Part shown: positions 35,362-44,390 of the stretch, piece after piece | How positions within the stretch are numbered: position 1 is the stretch's first letter | How the letters are laid out: each line of letters opens with the position of its first letter | From: Phycisphaeraceae bacterium | Lineage (GTDB): Bacteria; Planctomycetota; Phycisphaerae; Phycisphaerales; UBA1924 | Direction: 5' to 3' | NCBI GenBank assembly: GCA_019454185.1 | Contig: CP075368.1 | Coordinates: 496,001-560,000, forward strand | DNA length: 64,000 nucleotides | Notes under the pieces: generated by a model | Seen by the model: only the letters and a program-made list of their open reading frames with translations | Database searches by the model: none | Told to the model about the DNA's origin: nothing | Made by a program: the position numbers and the translations under genes

Positions 35362-36746
35362 CTTCTGTCGCTTGGTTATGGATCGCTCTGCTCGCCACCG
35401 CGGTCGGCGGCGTGCTATCGACCATGTACCTCTGTCTCAGGGATACCTCTCGTGTCAGACTTGAAGAGCTTGCCGAAGCGCAGCGGTCTCGCGCGATCCT
35501 GCTTCGGATTAAGCACATCCTGAGCGATCTCGGTGGGCACGCGAACTCGATTCTCTTCCCGCGGATCCTCTCGAACCTGGTCGTAGCGGTCGCAACAGTG
35601 CTCTGGCTTCTTACCCGAGGCACGGGAGAGTCGGCTTTGACCGGCTCCGCAAGTGCCGTACTGATTCCTGCGGCTGGTGTGCTTCTCTCTACGTTGGCCA
35701 TCCTTATTTTCGGTGCAGTCATCCCCCAGAGCATCGCGAATCACGTGCCCGAACAGACCGTGCTCGGGCTCTCACGCCCCATCCGCGTGATCTACACGGT
35801 GATGTGGCCGGTTCGGCGTGTAGCGTCCTTTATCGACGAGGTCGTCCGCCGCCTGAGCGGGCGCACGACCGAGGACATTGCAGAGGCGGCTCAGGATGAG
35901 TTGCTCTCTGTCGTCGATGAAGTTCGCCGTGAGGGTCAGATTGATGAGTCCGCCCGTGACATGATCGAGGCGGTCGTCGAGTTCCGATCAACGACTGTTG
36001 AACAGATCATGACGCCTCGCACAGAGATTGAAGCCATCTCGCTGTCTACCAATCTCGGCGACCTGATCCGAACTGTGAGAGAGATCGGGCACAGCCGTAT
36101 ACCGGTCTTCGAGGACGACCTCGACCACATCATCGGCATCTTTTACGTGAAGGACCTGATGCGATGGCTTGCGGGAGACCATCCGCCTCACCACGCCTTC
36201 TCTTTCAGGGAGATTCTGCGTCCGGCGATCTTCGTGCCCGAGACGAAGACGGTGCATGAGCTTCTGAGAGAACTGCTTGCGAAGAAGGTCCATATCGCGA
36301 TCGTCGCCGACGAGTTCGGAGGCACTGCGGGGCTTGTGACGATCGAAGACATCGTCGAAGAGGTCTTCGGAGAGATCCAGGACGAGTATGAGGTCGGTGC
36401 AGAAGGACCCGAGCTGCCAGCGATTGATCCGGATACCAGGACGGCCGACATCGACGCCCGTACCTACATCGACGACGCCAACGATTCGCTCGCGCCCATC
36501 GGCGTCGAGTTCCCGGAATCCGAGGACTATGACACGGTCGGGGGCTTCGTAACGGTGGGGCTCGGACGGATTCCCGAGAAGGGTGAGCGTTTCTCGCTGG
36601 CGGGCATCGAGATCGAGATCGCAGACGCGGAGCCGACTCGTGTCGCTCGCATTCGCGTGCGATCTGAGAGGCATGAGACCGCTGACGGGGATGATCAAGA
36701 GCCGGTTTCTGAGCCCTCCGAAACCGCAGAGTCCACGAAAGAATGA
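35358..36746 (+). CDS. CNNM/CorC (HlyC) family membrane protein with CBS pair
   Basis: The 462-residue protein has an N-terminal CNNM transmembrane domain (segments such as VAWLWIALLATAVGG and AVLIPAAGVLLSTLAILIFG). Two CBS motifs follow (VEQIMTPRTEIEAIS; FVPETKTVHELLRELLAKK with ADEFGGTAGLVTIEDIVEE) and then the CorC_HlyC transporter-associated domain (PESEDYDTVGGFVTVGLGRI). Members are linked to Mg2+/Co2+ efflux or membrane divalent-cation balance. The acidic Glu/Asp-rich tail is typical. It overlaps ybeY by 4 bases. Confidence 0.92.
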   Translation: MTSVAWLWIALLATAVGGVLSTMYLCLRDTSRVRLEELAEAQRSRAILLRIKHILSDLGGHANSILFPRILSNLVVAVATVLWLLTRGTGESALTGSASAVLIPAAGVLLSTLAILIFGAVIPQSIANHVPEQTVLGLSRPIRVIYTVMWPVRRVASFIDEVVRRLSGRTTEDIAEAAQDELLSVVDEVRREGQIDESARDMIEAVVEFRSTTVEQIMTPRTEIEAISLSTNLGDLIRTVREIGHSRIPVFEDDLDHIIGIFYVKDLMRWLAGDHPPHHAFSFREILRPAIFVPETKTVHELLRELLAKKVHIAIVADEFGGTAGLVTIEDIVEEVFGEIQDEYEVGAEGPELPAIDPDTRTADIDARTYIDDANDSLAPIGVEFPESEDYDTVGGFVTVGLGRIPEKGERFSLAGIEIEIADAEPTRVARIRVRSERHETADGDDQEPVSEPSETAESTKE

Positions 36747-36762
36747 GTGGCGATGGTCCGTT

Positions 36763-36784
36763 CGCGTGAGGCAGGTATCACGCG
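36763..36784. repeat. Inverted repeat after the CorC-like gene
   Basis: CGCGTGA and TCACGCG make a perfect 7-base inverted repeat with an 8-base centre, 17 bases after the CorC-like stop. No T run follows, so it may be a weak terminator or an operator of the next gene. Confidence 0.35.
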
Positions 36785-36887
36785 GGGCGAGTTCCTAGAC
36801 TCTGCTCCTCCTTGACCCGGCAGCGAGGCGGGCAGCACCAGCCGGTACGGGCACGGTGAGCATCGGGCACATCCGCGAGGTCTTGAT

Positions 36888-38024
36888 ATGCGTGTGATCG
36901 TGACTGGACAGATCGGCGTCGACAAGAAGCCATACCTCGAGCAGGTCCGTGCCTTCGCCGGCCAGCAGGGCGAGCCGATCGCCAACTTCCACGTTGGCGA
37001 CATGATGTACCGCGAGGCTCCGGATGTCCCGGCCGGCAAGATCCTCGATCTGCCCTGGTCCCGTTTGAACTCGCTCAGGCGCGCCGCGTTCAAGGACATC
37101 ATCGCGGCGAGCCGCGATCTGCCGAATCTGGTAGTCAATACGCACGCGACCTTCAGGTGGAGGCACGGGCTCTTCAGTGCGTTCGACTTCGATCAGATCC
37201 GACTCATGAACCCCGACGTGTTCATCTGCCTGGTGGACAACATCGAGGTCGTCCACCATCGCCTGCACGCCGACCACGTGATCGACGCAACGCTGAAGGA
37301 CTGCATGGTGTGGCGTGAGGAAGAGATCCTCGCGACCGAACTCATGAGCCAGGCGATCCCAGGGTCTCGCTTCTACATCCTGAGCCGAGGCAGGCACGAA
37401 CCGACCACAAGAACCGCCTTTCGGCTGGTCTGCCGCCCTTCCATGAAGAAGGTCTACCCCTCATTCCCCATGAGCCATGTCGTTGACATGCCCGAAGTGC
37501 TCGCAGAGATCGACGCATTCCGCGCTGAACTGGCCAAGCACTTCATCACGTTTGATCCCGGCGATGTGGACGAGAAGCTCCTCCTTGATCGGGCGATCGC
37601 CGCCGCTCGCAGCGGCCAGGAATTCCTCGACGTCGAACCCCACTCCTTCGGCGGCAGCAAGGGGTCGCGCGAACCGATCCGTGTCAGCGTGAGGGAGGTT
37701 CTGGACATCGCCGGCGACATCGATGGCCAGATCTACATGCGAGACTTCAAGCTGATCGACCAGTCAGACATGATCGTGAGCTACGTGCCGGAACTGCCCG
37801 GAGCCGGAGGCAAGGACATCCCCGGACTTTCTTCTGGCGTTGAGCGTGAGCTTCAGCACGCGTTCGAGCACGGCAAAGAGGTCTATGTGGTGTGGAAGCC
37901 GAAAAAGAACCCATCGCCCTTCATCACAGAGACCTCCACCAAGATCTTTCCGTCAGTTCCTGAAGCCCTAGCGTACTTCGAGTCTCAAGGTCTCTTCGGC
38001 GAGAAGAACCTTTTTGGGCACTAA
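36888..38024 (+). CDS. Adenylate-kinase-like / nucleoside deoxyribosyltransferase-like fusion
   Basis: The 378-residue protein seems to join two nucleotide-handling folds. Residues 1-200 look like an archaeal-type adenylate kinase or P-loop NTPase: MRVIVTGQIGVDKKPYLEQV, then VVNTHATFRW and MNPDVFICLVDN. The P-loop is degenerate, with GQIGVDKK where GxxGxGK(S/T) is expected. Residues about 270-378 resemble nucleoside 2-deoxyribosyltransferases (IYMRDFKLIDQSDMIVSYVP; GLSSGVERELQHAFEHGKEV, where a Glu would be catalytic). A gagg site 7 bases before the ATG supports the start. It is followed by a terminator at 38093 and is probably a single-gene unit. The family call is by eye; activity is uncertain. 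Confidence 0.6.
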   Translation: MRVIVTGQIGVDKKPYLEQVRAFAGQQGEPIANFHVGDMMYREAPDVPAGKILDLPWSRLNSLRRAAFKDIIAASRDLPNLVVNTHATFRWRHGLFSAFDFDQIRLMNPDVFICLVDNIEVVHHRLHADHVIDATLKDCMVWREEEILATELMSQAIPGSRFYILSRGRHEPTTRTAFRLVCRPSMKKVYPSFPMSHVVDMPEVLAEIDAFRAELAKHFITFDPGDVDEKLLLDRAIAAARSGQEFLDVEPHSFGGSKGSREPIRVSVREVLDIAGDIDGQIYMRDFKLIDQSDMIVSYVPELPGAGGKDIPGLSSGVERELQHAFEHGKEVYVVWKPKKNPSPFITETSTKIFPSVPEALAYFESQGLFGEKNLFGH

Positions 38025-38092
38025 GCAATCGCGGTGAGCGGCGCCGCTGGAGATTCCTCTCCGGTGAATGCAGTATTCTGTTAGGTATCGAT

Positions 38093-38121
38093 GGCCAACT
38101 CAAGCCCAAGTTGGCCTCTTT
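38093..38121 (+). terminator. Rho-independent terminator
   Basis: The stem ggccaact / agttggcc (8 pairs) with an 8-base loop is followed by tctttta. It lies 69 bases after the end of the kinase-like/deoxyribosyltransferase-like gene. Confidence 0.75.
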
Positions 38122-38257
38122 TATCCACCAGTTTGCTGGTCTTTTCCAAACGATGCGGCACCTTGTGCATTACCGGCTCTGTGCCATAACCACAGGCGGG
38201 TACAAGGTGTTTGTTTGGATCCGATTGAAATGTGCATCTGCCTGCTTGGGGGCATCC

Positions 38258-38740
38258 ATGATTCAGCGTCTGTGGCTCATCATCCTCGCGGTCGCTTTCG
38301 CATCTGCCGGTGTGGCTTCGGTTGCCTCTGCACAGGACAGCGAAGAGGTTTCGGTTCGATCCGTTCCCGTTGATGCCTCCCGAGTGATGTCCGCCCTCAA
38401 GGCGTCAGAGACCATCTTGGGATCCGGCTCTGGCATGCTCGATACAGCTGGCGACGGTCGCGAAGCCAGCATGGGCTCAATGCTTCGCTCCGAAGACCCG
38501 TTCAATGCCCGCGCTGGCGTACAGGTCACCGGTGGGCTCGATCAGGCCGTTTCTGCCTCACTCAATCGATCCACGCTCTCACGTTTGGACAGCGTCCAAA
38601 CCTCAGGTGGATTCCGGGTCTCTGCGAAGAGCGTCATCATCCGAATCGTGCTGGGCACGGTTCTCGTCTTTGGCATCGGAGGTCTCGCGCTTGTTCTTCT
38701 GACGCGGGTGTCGGGCGGCCAATCTCCCGAACTGGCGTGA
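38258..38740 (+). CDS. Exported protein with C-terminal membrane segment
   Basis: The 160-residue protein has a signal peptide (MIQRLWLIILAVAFASAGVA, cleavage near ASA-Q) and a C-terminal membrane segment (IRIVLGTVLVFGIGGLALVL) with a short end. The middle is Ser/Ala-rich and polar. The start at 38258 has a strong gggggc site 5 bases upstream; the frame is open for 49 codons before that, but these overlap the terminator region and look non-coding. I recognise no family. Confidence 0.65.
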   Translation: MIQRLWLIILAVAFASAGVASVASAQDSEEVSVRSVPVDASRVMSALKASETILGSGSGMLDTAGDGREASMGSMLRSEDPFNARAGVQVTGGLDQAVSASLNRSTLSRLDSVQTSGGFRVSAKSVIIRIVLGTVLVFGIGGLALVLLTRVSGGQSPELA

Positions 38741-38860
38741 CCTGTCCTCAATTCCCGGTCGCTGGCCCACCACGGCTTACGCATCGGGCAATGTAACAGT
38801 CCACTTTCGCGTGGCCGGGCGAGATTCGCCACTCACACCTTGTCTGGCCACACCACCTTG

Positions 38861-38892
38861 CGTCGCCGGATTCACGTCCGGCGACGTTTTTT
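38861..38892 (+). terminator. Strong rho-independent terminator
   Basis: A perfect 10-pair stem (cgtcgccgga / tccggcgacg) with a 6-base loop is followed directly by six T. It ends the small exported-protein gene. It also argues that the downstream DUF4870 gene starts after it, not at the upstream in-frame start at 38811. Confidence 0.92.
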
Positions 38893-38987
38893 CTCGACAG
38901 AGCGTCATCTCGCCGAAACTCGATGGAGCGGCCGCCAAACAAGAACCATCGCCGACCCAAGTGATCCGGCGATCGGAGGTCTCTAGC

Positions 38988-39425
38988 ATGGAGGGAGTGG
39001 CTCGCAATCCCTTTCGAACCGCAGATCACGCCGGCTGGAGAGCAGCACCGCGTCCATCGGCGGATCGCTACACCGATTCCGAGGCCTCCGAGAGCGAGCG
39101 TGTCTATGCAATGTTCACGCACCTCACGTCGGTGCTTGGGCTCTTCATAGGGCTTCCAGTGCTCGCCGCCTTGGTGATGTGGATGATCCGGCGGAAAGAC
39201 TCGCCTTTTCTCGACGATCACGGCAAAGAGGCCGTCCACTTCCAACTCTCACTGGTCATCTACGGCATCGCCCTTGTGCCTATCGCATTCGTGACGCTGG
39301 GGCTCGGTGCGGTTGTCGGAGGGATGTGCGTGCTGGCGTTGGGTGTCGTCGGCACGGTTCTCGCCGCACAAGCGGCACACCGCGGCGAGTATTACAGGTA
39401 TCCCATGACTCTTCGTCTCTTCTGA
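38988..39425 (+). CDS. DUF4870-type membrane protein
   Basis: The 145-residue protein matches the DUF4870 (TMEM/Tic20-like) pattern: MFTHLTSVLGLFIGLPVLAA, then RRKDSPFLDDHGKEAVHFQL and membrane segments (LVIYGIALVPIAFVTLGLGA; VVGGMCVLALGVVGTVLAA). Members are small membrane proteins of unknown role. The ATG at 38988 is chosen because ggaggt lies 7 bases upstream and the terminator at 38861-38892 lies between it and earlier in-frame starts. Confidence 0.85.
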   Translation: MEGVARNPFRTADHAGWRAAPRPSADRYTDSEASESERVYAMFTHLTSVLGLFIGLPVLAALVMWMIRRKDSPFLDDHGKEAVHFQLSLVIYGIALVPIAFVTLGLGAVVGGMCVLALGVVGTVLAAQAAHRGEYYRYPMTLRLF

Positions 39426-39497
39426 TCCCGATCGAGATCGCCCCGGCCTCTTGGCCCTCGAACAATGCACGCCATGACGCAACGAAGATGCCGCAGG

Positions 39498-41264
39498 ATG
39501 AACTCGCTTGTGTCGATCACCGCAAGCTACCTGTCGAGGCGATTCCATCGCATCGCCTTCGGGCTCGCGGCGGCTCTGGTCGTGGGCGGGTGCGGCGGAA
39601 ACCCATTCGCCACGAATGAGCCAGACTACGGACGCATGGTCGCGGTTGATCGTCTGCGGTCGATTCAGCCCTCCGGGATAGAGAGCATGGGCATGCCCGC
39701 CGAAGCACCGACCACCGGCCCGGAAATGCTGGCCAACGCCGAGACGCTTCGCCGTCGTTTCGAGGGGTTGGACACGGTCTCGCTCACGCTCGAAGAGTGC
39801 CGCGCCGCCGCATTGGAAAGAAACCTCGATCTTCGTGTGGTGCTCGTCAATCCGGAGATCGCGGCGACAGTCGTGAGCGAGGAGGAGGCCGCGTGGGAAT
39901 CGCGTCTGGGGGTGACATACCGCCGCAGCGAGTTCGATTCTCCGACGTCAAGCGAGCTCGCCAGCGCTCAATCCCGCTTTGACACCCTTCAGCCCGAAGT
40001 CGTCATCCCGTCTCGAACAGGTGGCAATGTCACGGTCTCCATGCCTGTCACCCGGAATGAGAACGACAATCCGTTTACGACCTTGAATCCTGCCTACACC
40101 ACAGACTTTCAGATTGGTCTCTCACAGCAACTGCTCAGGGGAGCCGGTCGGCGGGCGAACACTCATCTGCTCCGAGTCGCGTCGTACAACCGGCAGATCT
40201 CCGAGGCCCAGACGAAGCTCGAAGTCATCCGACAACTCGCCGCAGTGGACCGGGCGTACTGGCGTCTGTTCGCGGCCCGTGAGGCCCTTGAGGTTTCGCA
40301 GCGTCAGTTCGAGCTGGCTCAGTCCCAGCTCGAAACAGCTCGGCGAGCCGTGAACGCTGGCCGCCTCGCGGAGATCGAGGTCATTCGAGCGCAATCCGGA
40401 CTTGCATCGCGTCTGGAAGCGATCATTAACGCTCAGAACGCCGTACTCTCAAGCCAGAGAAACCTCAAGCGTGTGATCAATCTCGAGGGGCTCGGCCAAG
40501 ATACACCCGTGATGGTGGTCACCGCCTCGCCGCCAGATCCGGTGAGGTATGAGATCGAAGGAAAGGCACTCGTCGAGTCCGCGCTCGCCGCGCGGATGGA
40601 GATGTTGGAGCTCGAGCTGCGCCTTGCGGCCGATCTGTCACAGATCGACTACGCAAAGAACCAGGCGCTCCCGCTGCTGGCCTTCGACTACGTTTATCGA
40701 GTCAACGGGCTTGGAGACTCGTTCAACTCAAGCACGACTGTGATGCGGGAGAACAACTTTGAGGACTGGGAGCTCGGCCTGAGAGCGGAGATCCCTATCG
40801 GCAACGAGGCCGCGAAGAGCCGCGTGCGTCGAGCGCTCCTGACCCGTCTGCAACGTCTCGCCACGCGGGAAGCCCAGAAGTCCTCCATCTCGCAGGAGGT
40901 TCTCGACGCGGTAGACTCGATCAACGCTGGGTGGCAGCGGATCATGGCGGCCCGGCAATCGGTGATCCTCAACCAACGCACGCTGGACGCCGAGCAGCGT
41001 GCCTTTGGTGTAGGCAACTCCACCAGCACTGATGTGCTCGACGCCGCGGCACGACTCGCCGACGCCCAGCTCGCAGAGATCAGGGCGGTTGTTGATTACC
41101 AGATCGGGCAGATCGATCTCGCCTTCGCAACCGGAACACTCCTCGGCGCATCGCGGGTTGATTGGGCACCGGGCGAGCCGAGCGAGTCCGTTGTTCCCCG
41201 GGACAGCGAGACCCCGCGTGCATCGCGTCGTATCGTCACGACAAACTCCCCTGACGAGGGATAA
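39498..41264 (+). CDS. TolC-family outer-membrane efflux lipoprotein
   Basis: This is an outer-membrane channel subunit of the TolC/OprM type. The protein (about 588 residues) has a signal ending in a lipobox (LVVGGCGG), so it is probably lipid-anchored as in OprM. Two helical-hairpin repeats follow (EVIRQLAAVDRAYWRLFAAR; LAEIEVIRAQSGLASRLEAI; and later QEVLDAVDSINAGWQRIMAA with GNSTSTDVLDAAARLADAQL), the signature of the family. The start is uncertain: ATG 39498, 39474 or 39465 are all in frame. No inner-membrane pump or periplasmic adaptor is adjacent, so its partners are elsewhere. Confidence 0.88.
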   Translation: MNSLVSITASYLSRRFHRIAFGLAAALVVGGCGGNPFATNEPDYGRMVAVDRLRSIQPSGIESMGMPAEAPTTGPEMLANAETLRRRFEGLDTVSLTLEECRAAALERNLDLRVVLVNPEIAATVVSEEEAAWESRLGVTYRRSEFDSPTSSELASAQSRFDTLQPEVVIPSRTGGNVTVSMPVTRNENDNPFTTLNPAYTTDFQIGLSQQLLRGAGRRANTHLLRVASYNRQISEAQTKLEVIRQLAAVDRAYWRLFAAREALEVSQRQFELAQSQLETARRAVNAGRLAEIEVIRAQSGLASRLEAIINAQNAVLSSQRNLKRVINLEGLGQDTPVMVVTASPPDPVRYEIEGKALVESALAARMEMLELELRLAADLSQIDYAKNQALPLLAFDYVYRVNGLGDSFNSSTTVMRENNFEDWELGLRAEIPIGNEAAKSRVRRALLTRLQRLATREAQKSSISQEVLDAVDSINAGWQRIMAARQSVILNQRTLDAEQRAFGVGNSTSTDVLDAAARLADAQLAEIRAVVDYQIGQIDLAFATGTLLGASRVDWAPGEPSESVVPRDSETPRASRRIVTTNSPDEG

Positions 41265-41302
41265 TCAGCGATCTGGCGGCAACATCGCTAGAGCCGATTC
41301 GG

Positions 41303-42829
41303 CTACGCATCCCCGAAGATGTGCATCTGGTCGGTCTCGATGACACGCTCGGTCACCGGGTGAGCCACATCAATCCGATAGTCGCCGTCGTAGCATGCGG
41401 TGCAATACTTCTCGGCCGGTTCACGCATCGCTGACAGCATTCCTTCCTGCGTGAGATAGTGAAGCGTGTCAACGCCGAGATACTGGCGGATCTGCTCCAC
41501 GGTCCTGCCGTTGGCGATCAACTGGCTTCGTTCGGCGAAGTCAACGCCAAAGAAGCACGGGTGGCGGATCGGCGGACACGAGATCCGCAGGTGCACCTCG
41601 CTCGCACCCGCCTGACGGATCTGTTCCATCTTCACGCGAGTCGTTGTGCCACGGACGATCGAATCGTCAACCACGATCACGCGCTTGCCGCGAACAATCT
41701 CAGCAATCACGTTGAGTTTGAGGCGGACCGCGGCGTTCCGCTCCGTCTGCGTCGGCTTGATGAACGTCCGGCCAACGTACCGATTCGGGACGATCCCTTC
41801 CCGGTATGGAAGGCCGCACGCACGGGCATAGCCAGCGGCGGCGGATCTGCCGGAATCGGGCATCGGCATGACGAAGTCGGCCGGCACGTGGGCCTCGGTC
41901 GCGAGGATCTCGCCGAGACGTTCGCGGACGGTCTGGACATTCTGGCCGAAGATCACACTCGCCGGGCTGGCGAAGTAGACGTGCTCAAAGACACAATGGG
42001 CTGACCGAGGGCTCGGCTCGGCGAAGCGACGAGACGAGAGCCCCTGATCTGAGAGCGTCACGATCTCGCCCGGCTCAATCTCCCTCACGAACTCAGCCCC
42101 AGCAACGTCCAACGCCACGGTCTCGCTGGCGATGACAAACTGCCCATCCGGAAGTTGCCCCAGAACCAAGGGACGCCATCCCCAAGGATCGCGTGCCGCC
42201 TCTATCCGGTCGGCGAACAGCATAACGAGACTGAACGCACCCTGGAGACGCCTCAGCGTTGCGGCGACAGGATCGGGCGTGCGCTGCTGCTCAGGAGAAG
42301 CCAGCAGGTGGATGATGACCTCGGTGTCGCTTGTGGTGTGGAAGAGGTGACCACGCTCCTCGAACATCCGGCGAAGCGCATCGCTGTTGACTAAGTTGCC
42401 GTTGTGAGCGATTGCGACCTGACCGCCGATATACGACTCGATCAGCGGCTGGCTGTTGCACGCCAGCGATCCACCCGCTGTTGAGTACCGATTGTGCCCG
42501 ATCGACCCCTTCTCGCCGACGCGGCACAGGTGGGTGAGATCATGCGGCGAGATCACGTCGGCAACCAAGCCCATACCGACCACGCCATCGATCCGGCGTC
42601 CATCGGTGACCGCGATGCCCGCTGCTTCCTGACCCCTGTGCTGCTGGGCGTACAGCCCGAGGTATGCCAGTCTCGGGCCCTCGGGCACGCCCCAGACGCC
42701 AAAGACGCCGCACCGCTCCTTCTTCTCCATATCGCGGACAGCATCGGCTTCGAAGAGCCGGTTCGGCTCCCGTGTCGACGGTGAAGCGAGAACCGGGAGT
42801 GAGAAGCGCCGGGCATTGACATCGTCCAT
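41303..42829 (-). CDS. purF: Amidophosphoribosyltransferase
   Basis: PurF makes 5-phosphoribosylamine from PRPP and glutamine, the first step of purine synthesis. The 508-residue protein has a propeptide-like leader of 39 residues before the nucleophile C40 in KERCGVFGVWG, the glutaminase site (HNRYSTAGGS; AHNGNLVN), and the PRPP loop VIVVDDSIVRGTTT. The C-terminal part has CPPIRHPCFFGVDF and the Cys cluster KYCTACYDGDY, of the Fe-S PurF type of B. subtilis and many others. The leader is normally removed to free the cysteine. It is convergent with the TolC-like gene (38-base gap). Confidence 0.97.
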   Translation of the reverse strand: MDDVNARRFSLPVLASPSTREPNRLFEADAVRDMEKKERCGVFGVWGVPEGPRLAYLGLYAQQHRGQEAAGIAVTDGRRIDGVVGMGLVADVISPHDLTHLCRVGEKGSIGHNRYSTAGGSLACNSQPLIESYIGGQVAIAHNGNLVNSDALRRMFEERGHLFHTTSDTEVIIHLLASPEQQRTPDPVAATLRRLQGAFSLVMLFADRIEAARDPWGWRPLVLGQLPDGQFVIASETVALDVAGAEFVREIEPGEIVTLSDQGLSSRRFAEPSPRSAHCVFEHVYFASPASVIFGQNVQTVRERLGEILATEAHVPADFVMPMPDSGRSAAAGYARACGLPYREGIVPNRYVGRTFIKPTQTERNAAVRLKLNVIAEIVRGKRVIVVDDSIVRGTTTRVKMEQIRQAGASEVHLRISCPPIRHPCFFGVDFAERSQLIANGRTVEQIRQYLGVDTLHYLTQEGMLSAMREPAEKYCTACYDGDYRIDVAHPVTERVIETDQMHIFGDA

Positions 42830-42947
42830 GCGTGTGCTCTGAGCGGTACGTTGCTGTCGTGTGGAGGGCGATCGCCGCGATCATCGCGTCGCTGCGAGCA
42901 GTGTAGGGATCACGTTCCGTTGCTTCTGCCCCGAAGGCCAAAAGGCA

Positions 42948-42977
42948 CAAGGCACCTCTCCGGAGAGCGGTGCCTTG
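42948..42977 (-). terminator. Terminator of the HU gene
   Basis: A 9-pair stem (caaggcacc / ggtgccttg) encloses the near-palindrome tctccggaga. Read on the minus strand it is followed by tgcctttt. It lies 32 bases after the HU stop codon. Confidence 0.75.
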
Positions 42978-43008
42978 CGTAGACGTGCGGAAATGACTTG
43001 AACGGGTC

Positions 43009-43413
43009 TTAGGAGACCATTCCCTTGAGGCCCTTGAGGGGGCGGATCTTGATAGCCGTGCTGGCGGGCTTCGCCTTGAACATCTTCTCCTGCTTGGTGA
43101 AGGGATCGATGCCCTTCCGAGCCGGGGTCGCGGGCTTGAAGCGGCTCGTGACCTTCATCAGACCGGGAACGACGAAGACCTTCGGCTTGTCCTTGCTCGG
43201 CTTCGCCAGATCGGCAGCCATCACCGATGAGAGCGTGTCGAAGACACCCGAGACCTGCTTGCGGCTCAGGCCGTTGTGCTCCCCGAGAAGCGCGAAAAGC
43301 TCACCCTTGGTCCGCTTGGAGGCGGCGGTGATCTTCGCGGGCTTGGCGGCCTTGGGGGCTGCTTTCGCAGGGGACTTTGAGGACTTCGACGACTTGCCAG
43401 ACTTCTTTGCCAT
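43009..43413 (-). CDS. HU-family DNA-binding protein with Lys-rich N-terminal arm
   Basis: The 134-residue protein is a histone-like DNA-bending protein. Residues about 35-134 form the HU fold: KGELFALLGEHNGLSRKQVS, FVVPGLMKVTSRF, the DNA-binding arm (KPATPARKGIDPFTKQ) and IRPLKGLKGMV. The first 33 residues are a basic, Ala/Pro/Lys-rich arm (AKKSGKSSKSSKSPAKAAPK) like the histone H1-type tails of planctomycete and other HU proteins; here it is N-terminal rather than C-terminal. This should increase affinity and condensation. The gene appears to be transcribed alone, with a terminator at 42948-42977. Confidence 0.9.
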   Translation of the reverse strand: MAKKSGKSSKSSKSPAKAAPKAAKPAKITAASKRTKGELFALLGEHNGLSRKQVSGVFDTLSSVMAADLAKPSKDKPKVFVVPGLMKVTSRFKPATPARKGIDPFTKQEKMFKAKPASTAIKIRPLKGLKGMVS

Positions 43414-43515
43414 TGCTGTTTCACTCCATGAAAGGCTTTGATTCTCTCCGAGAACTGCGGGTTTCTATCGCGCCGCTTGCCATTTGGCAAGGTCGTCACA
43501 TCGGTCGGAACACTG

Positions 43516-43532
43516 TTTTTTCGTGGTTTTTT
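43516..43532 (-). promoter_or_regulatory. Two phased T6 tracts upstream of the HU gene
   Basis: Two runs of six T start at 43516 and 43527, 11 bases apart, about one helical turn. On the HU coding strand these are A-tracts, which bend DNA. They lie about 100 bases above the HU start. A possible promoter core (TTGCCA, 17 bases, TAGAAA) is seen at 43485 to 43463 on the minus strand. Confidence 0.35.
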
Positions 43533-43540
43533 CCACATTT

Positions 43541-44347
43541 CTATTGCAGGGGACCTGTGTTCTCGAGTTCGACGGACAGTTCGACCAACACCGCCGAGTG
43601 GTCCGAAACCCCTGAAATCCGAGGTTCATGCAGGTATTCCGCCCGTCGGATCGCGGACGAAACACCGCCAGAAACGAGCGCGTGATCGAGTCGCAACTCG
43701 TGTCCCCAGTGGGATTTCCATGTTGTGTGGCGGGCGGATTTCTCGCGTGGTCCGGTCTCGTTTGCTGCAAACACGTCGACGTAGCCCGCCGTGGCGAGCC
43801 TGCCCATGCCGAAGGCGACATGGCGCGGAGGCCCTCCGGGCTGCCCGGGATCTCGTGAACCATTGAGATCTCCGAGTATGACATGACGGTCGCCACGAAA
43901 TCGCACCGCGTGATCGACAAGCCAAGCCCAACCGTGCAGGGCACTGCTGGGAATCCAATCATCGGGCAGGTGGGCACCCGTCACGATCAGTCCACCCGCC
44001 TCTCGGGCCAGACGACGCACGACGACCCTCCGACGGAGGCACTCTGGAGGTTCATCCCTGATGAGCTCCATCTCGGGTTCGAAGCCGAACCGTGAGACCA
44101 TGATCAGGCGGTTCCGAGTCTGCGGGAGGCCGTCGGAGGCCTCGGCGACATGCACCAGTCCCCGGTCAGCAAGTATCGCAAGCAGTTGTCCACCTAACGT
44201 GGGACGGAACTCGGAGATCACGACCAGATCGGGTTCATGGGACACGATTTCGAGCGCGATATGAGGCAAACGCCTTCCGCTCCCACCGTGCAGGATGTTC
44301 CACGCCAGCATTCGGAGCGTCCGTGGCGTGTCGTTCGGATCTGGCAT
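43541..44347 (-). CDS. Endonuclease/exonuclease/phosphatase family protein
   Basis: The 268-residue protein has the metal-dependent EEP fold. Motifs in order are MLAWNILHGG (Asn), VVISEFRP (Glu), HLPDDW, VILGDLNGSRDP, RLDHALVSGG and GVSDHSAVLVEL (Asp-His). It has no signal peptide and probably acts in the cytoplasm on nucleic acid or phosphoesters; the substrate cannot be told. The frame is open far upstream, but the ATG at 44347 is the plausible start, 43 bases from the divergent dehydrogenase start at 44391. Confidence 0.88.
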   Translation of the reverse strand: MPDPNDTPRTLRMLAWNILHGGSGRRLPHIALEIVSHEPDLVVISEFRPTLGGQLLAILADRGLVHVAEASDGLPQTRNRLIMVSRFGFEPEMELIRDEPPECLRRRVVVRRLAREAGGLIVTGAHLPDDWIPSSALHGWAWLVDHAVRFRGDRHVILGDLNGSRDPGQPGGPPRHVAFGMGRLATAGYVDVFAANETGPREKSARHTTWKSHWGHELRLDHALVSGGVSSAIRRAEYLHEPRISGVSDHSAVLVELSVELENTGPLQ

Positions 44348-44390
44348 GCAGGAGCGTAATCGGCGATCCGACCGCGTGCTACCGTTGCGC

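Noticed and set aside
38811..38987. Longer N-terminus of the DUF4870 protein
   Set aside because: The strong terminator at 38861-38892 lies inside it, and a clear ggaggt site supports the ATG at 38988.
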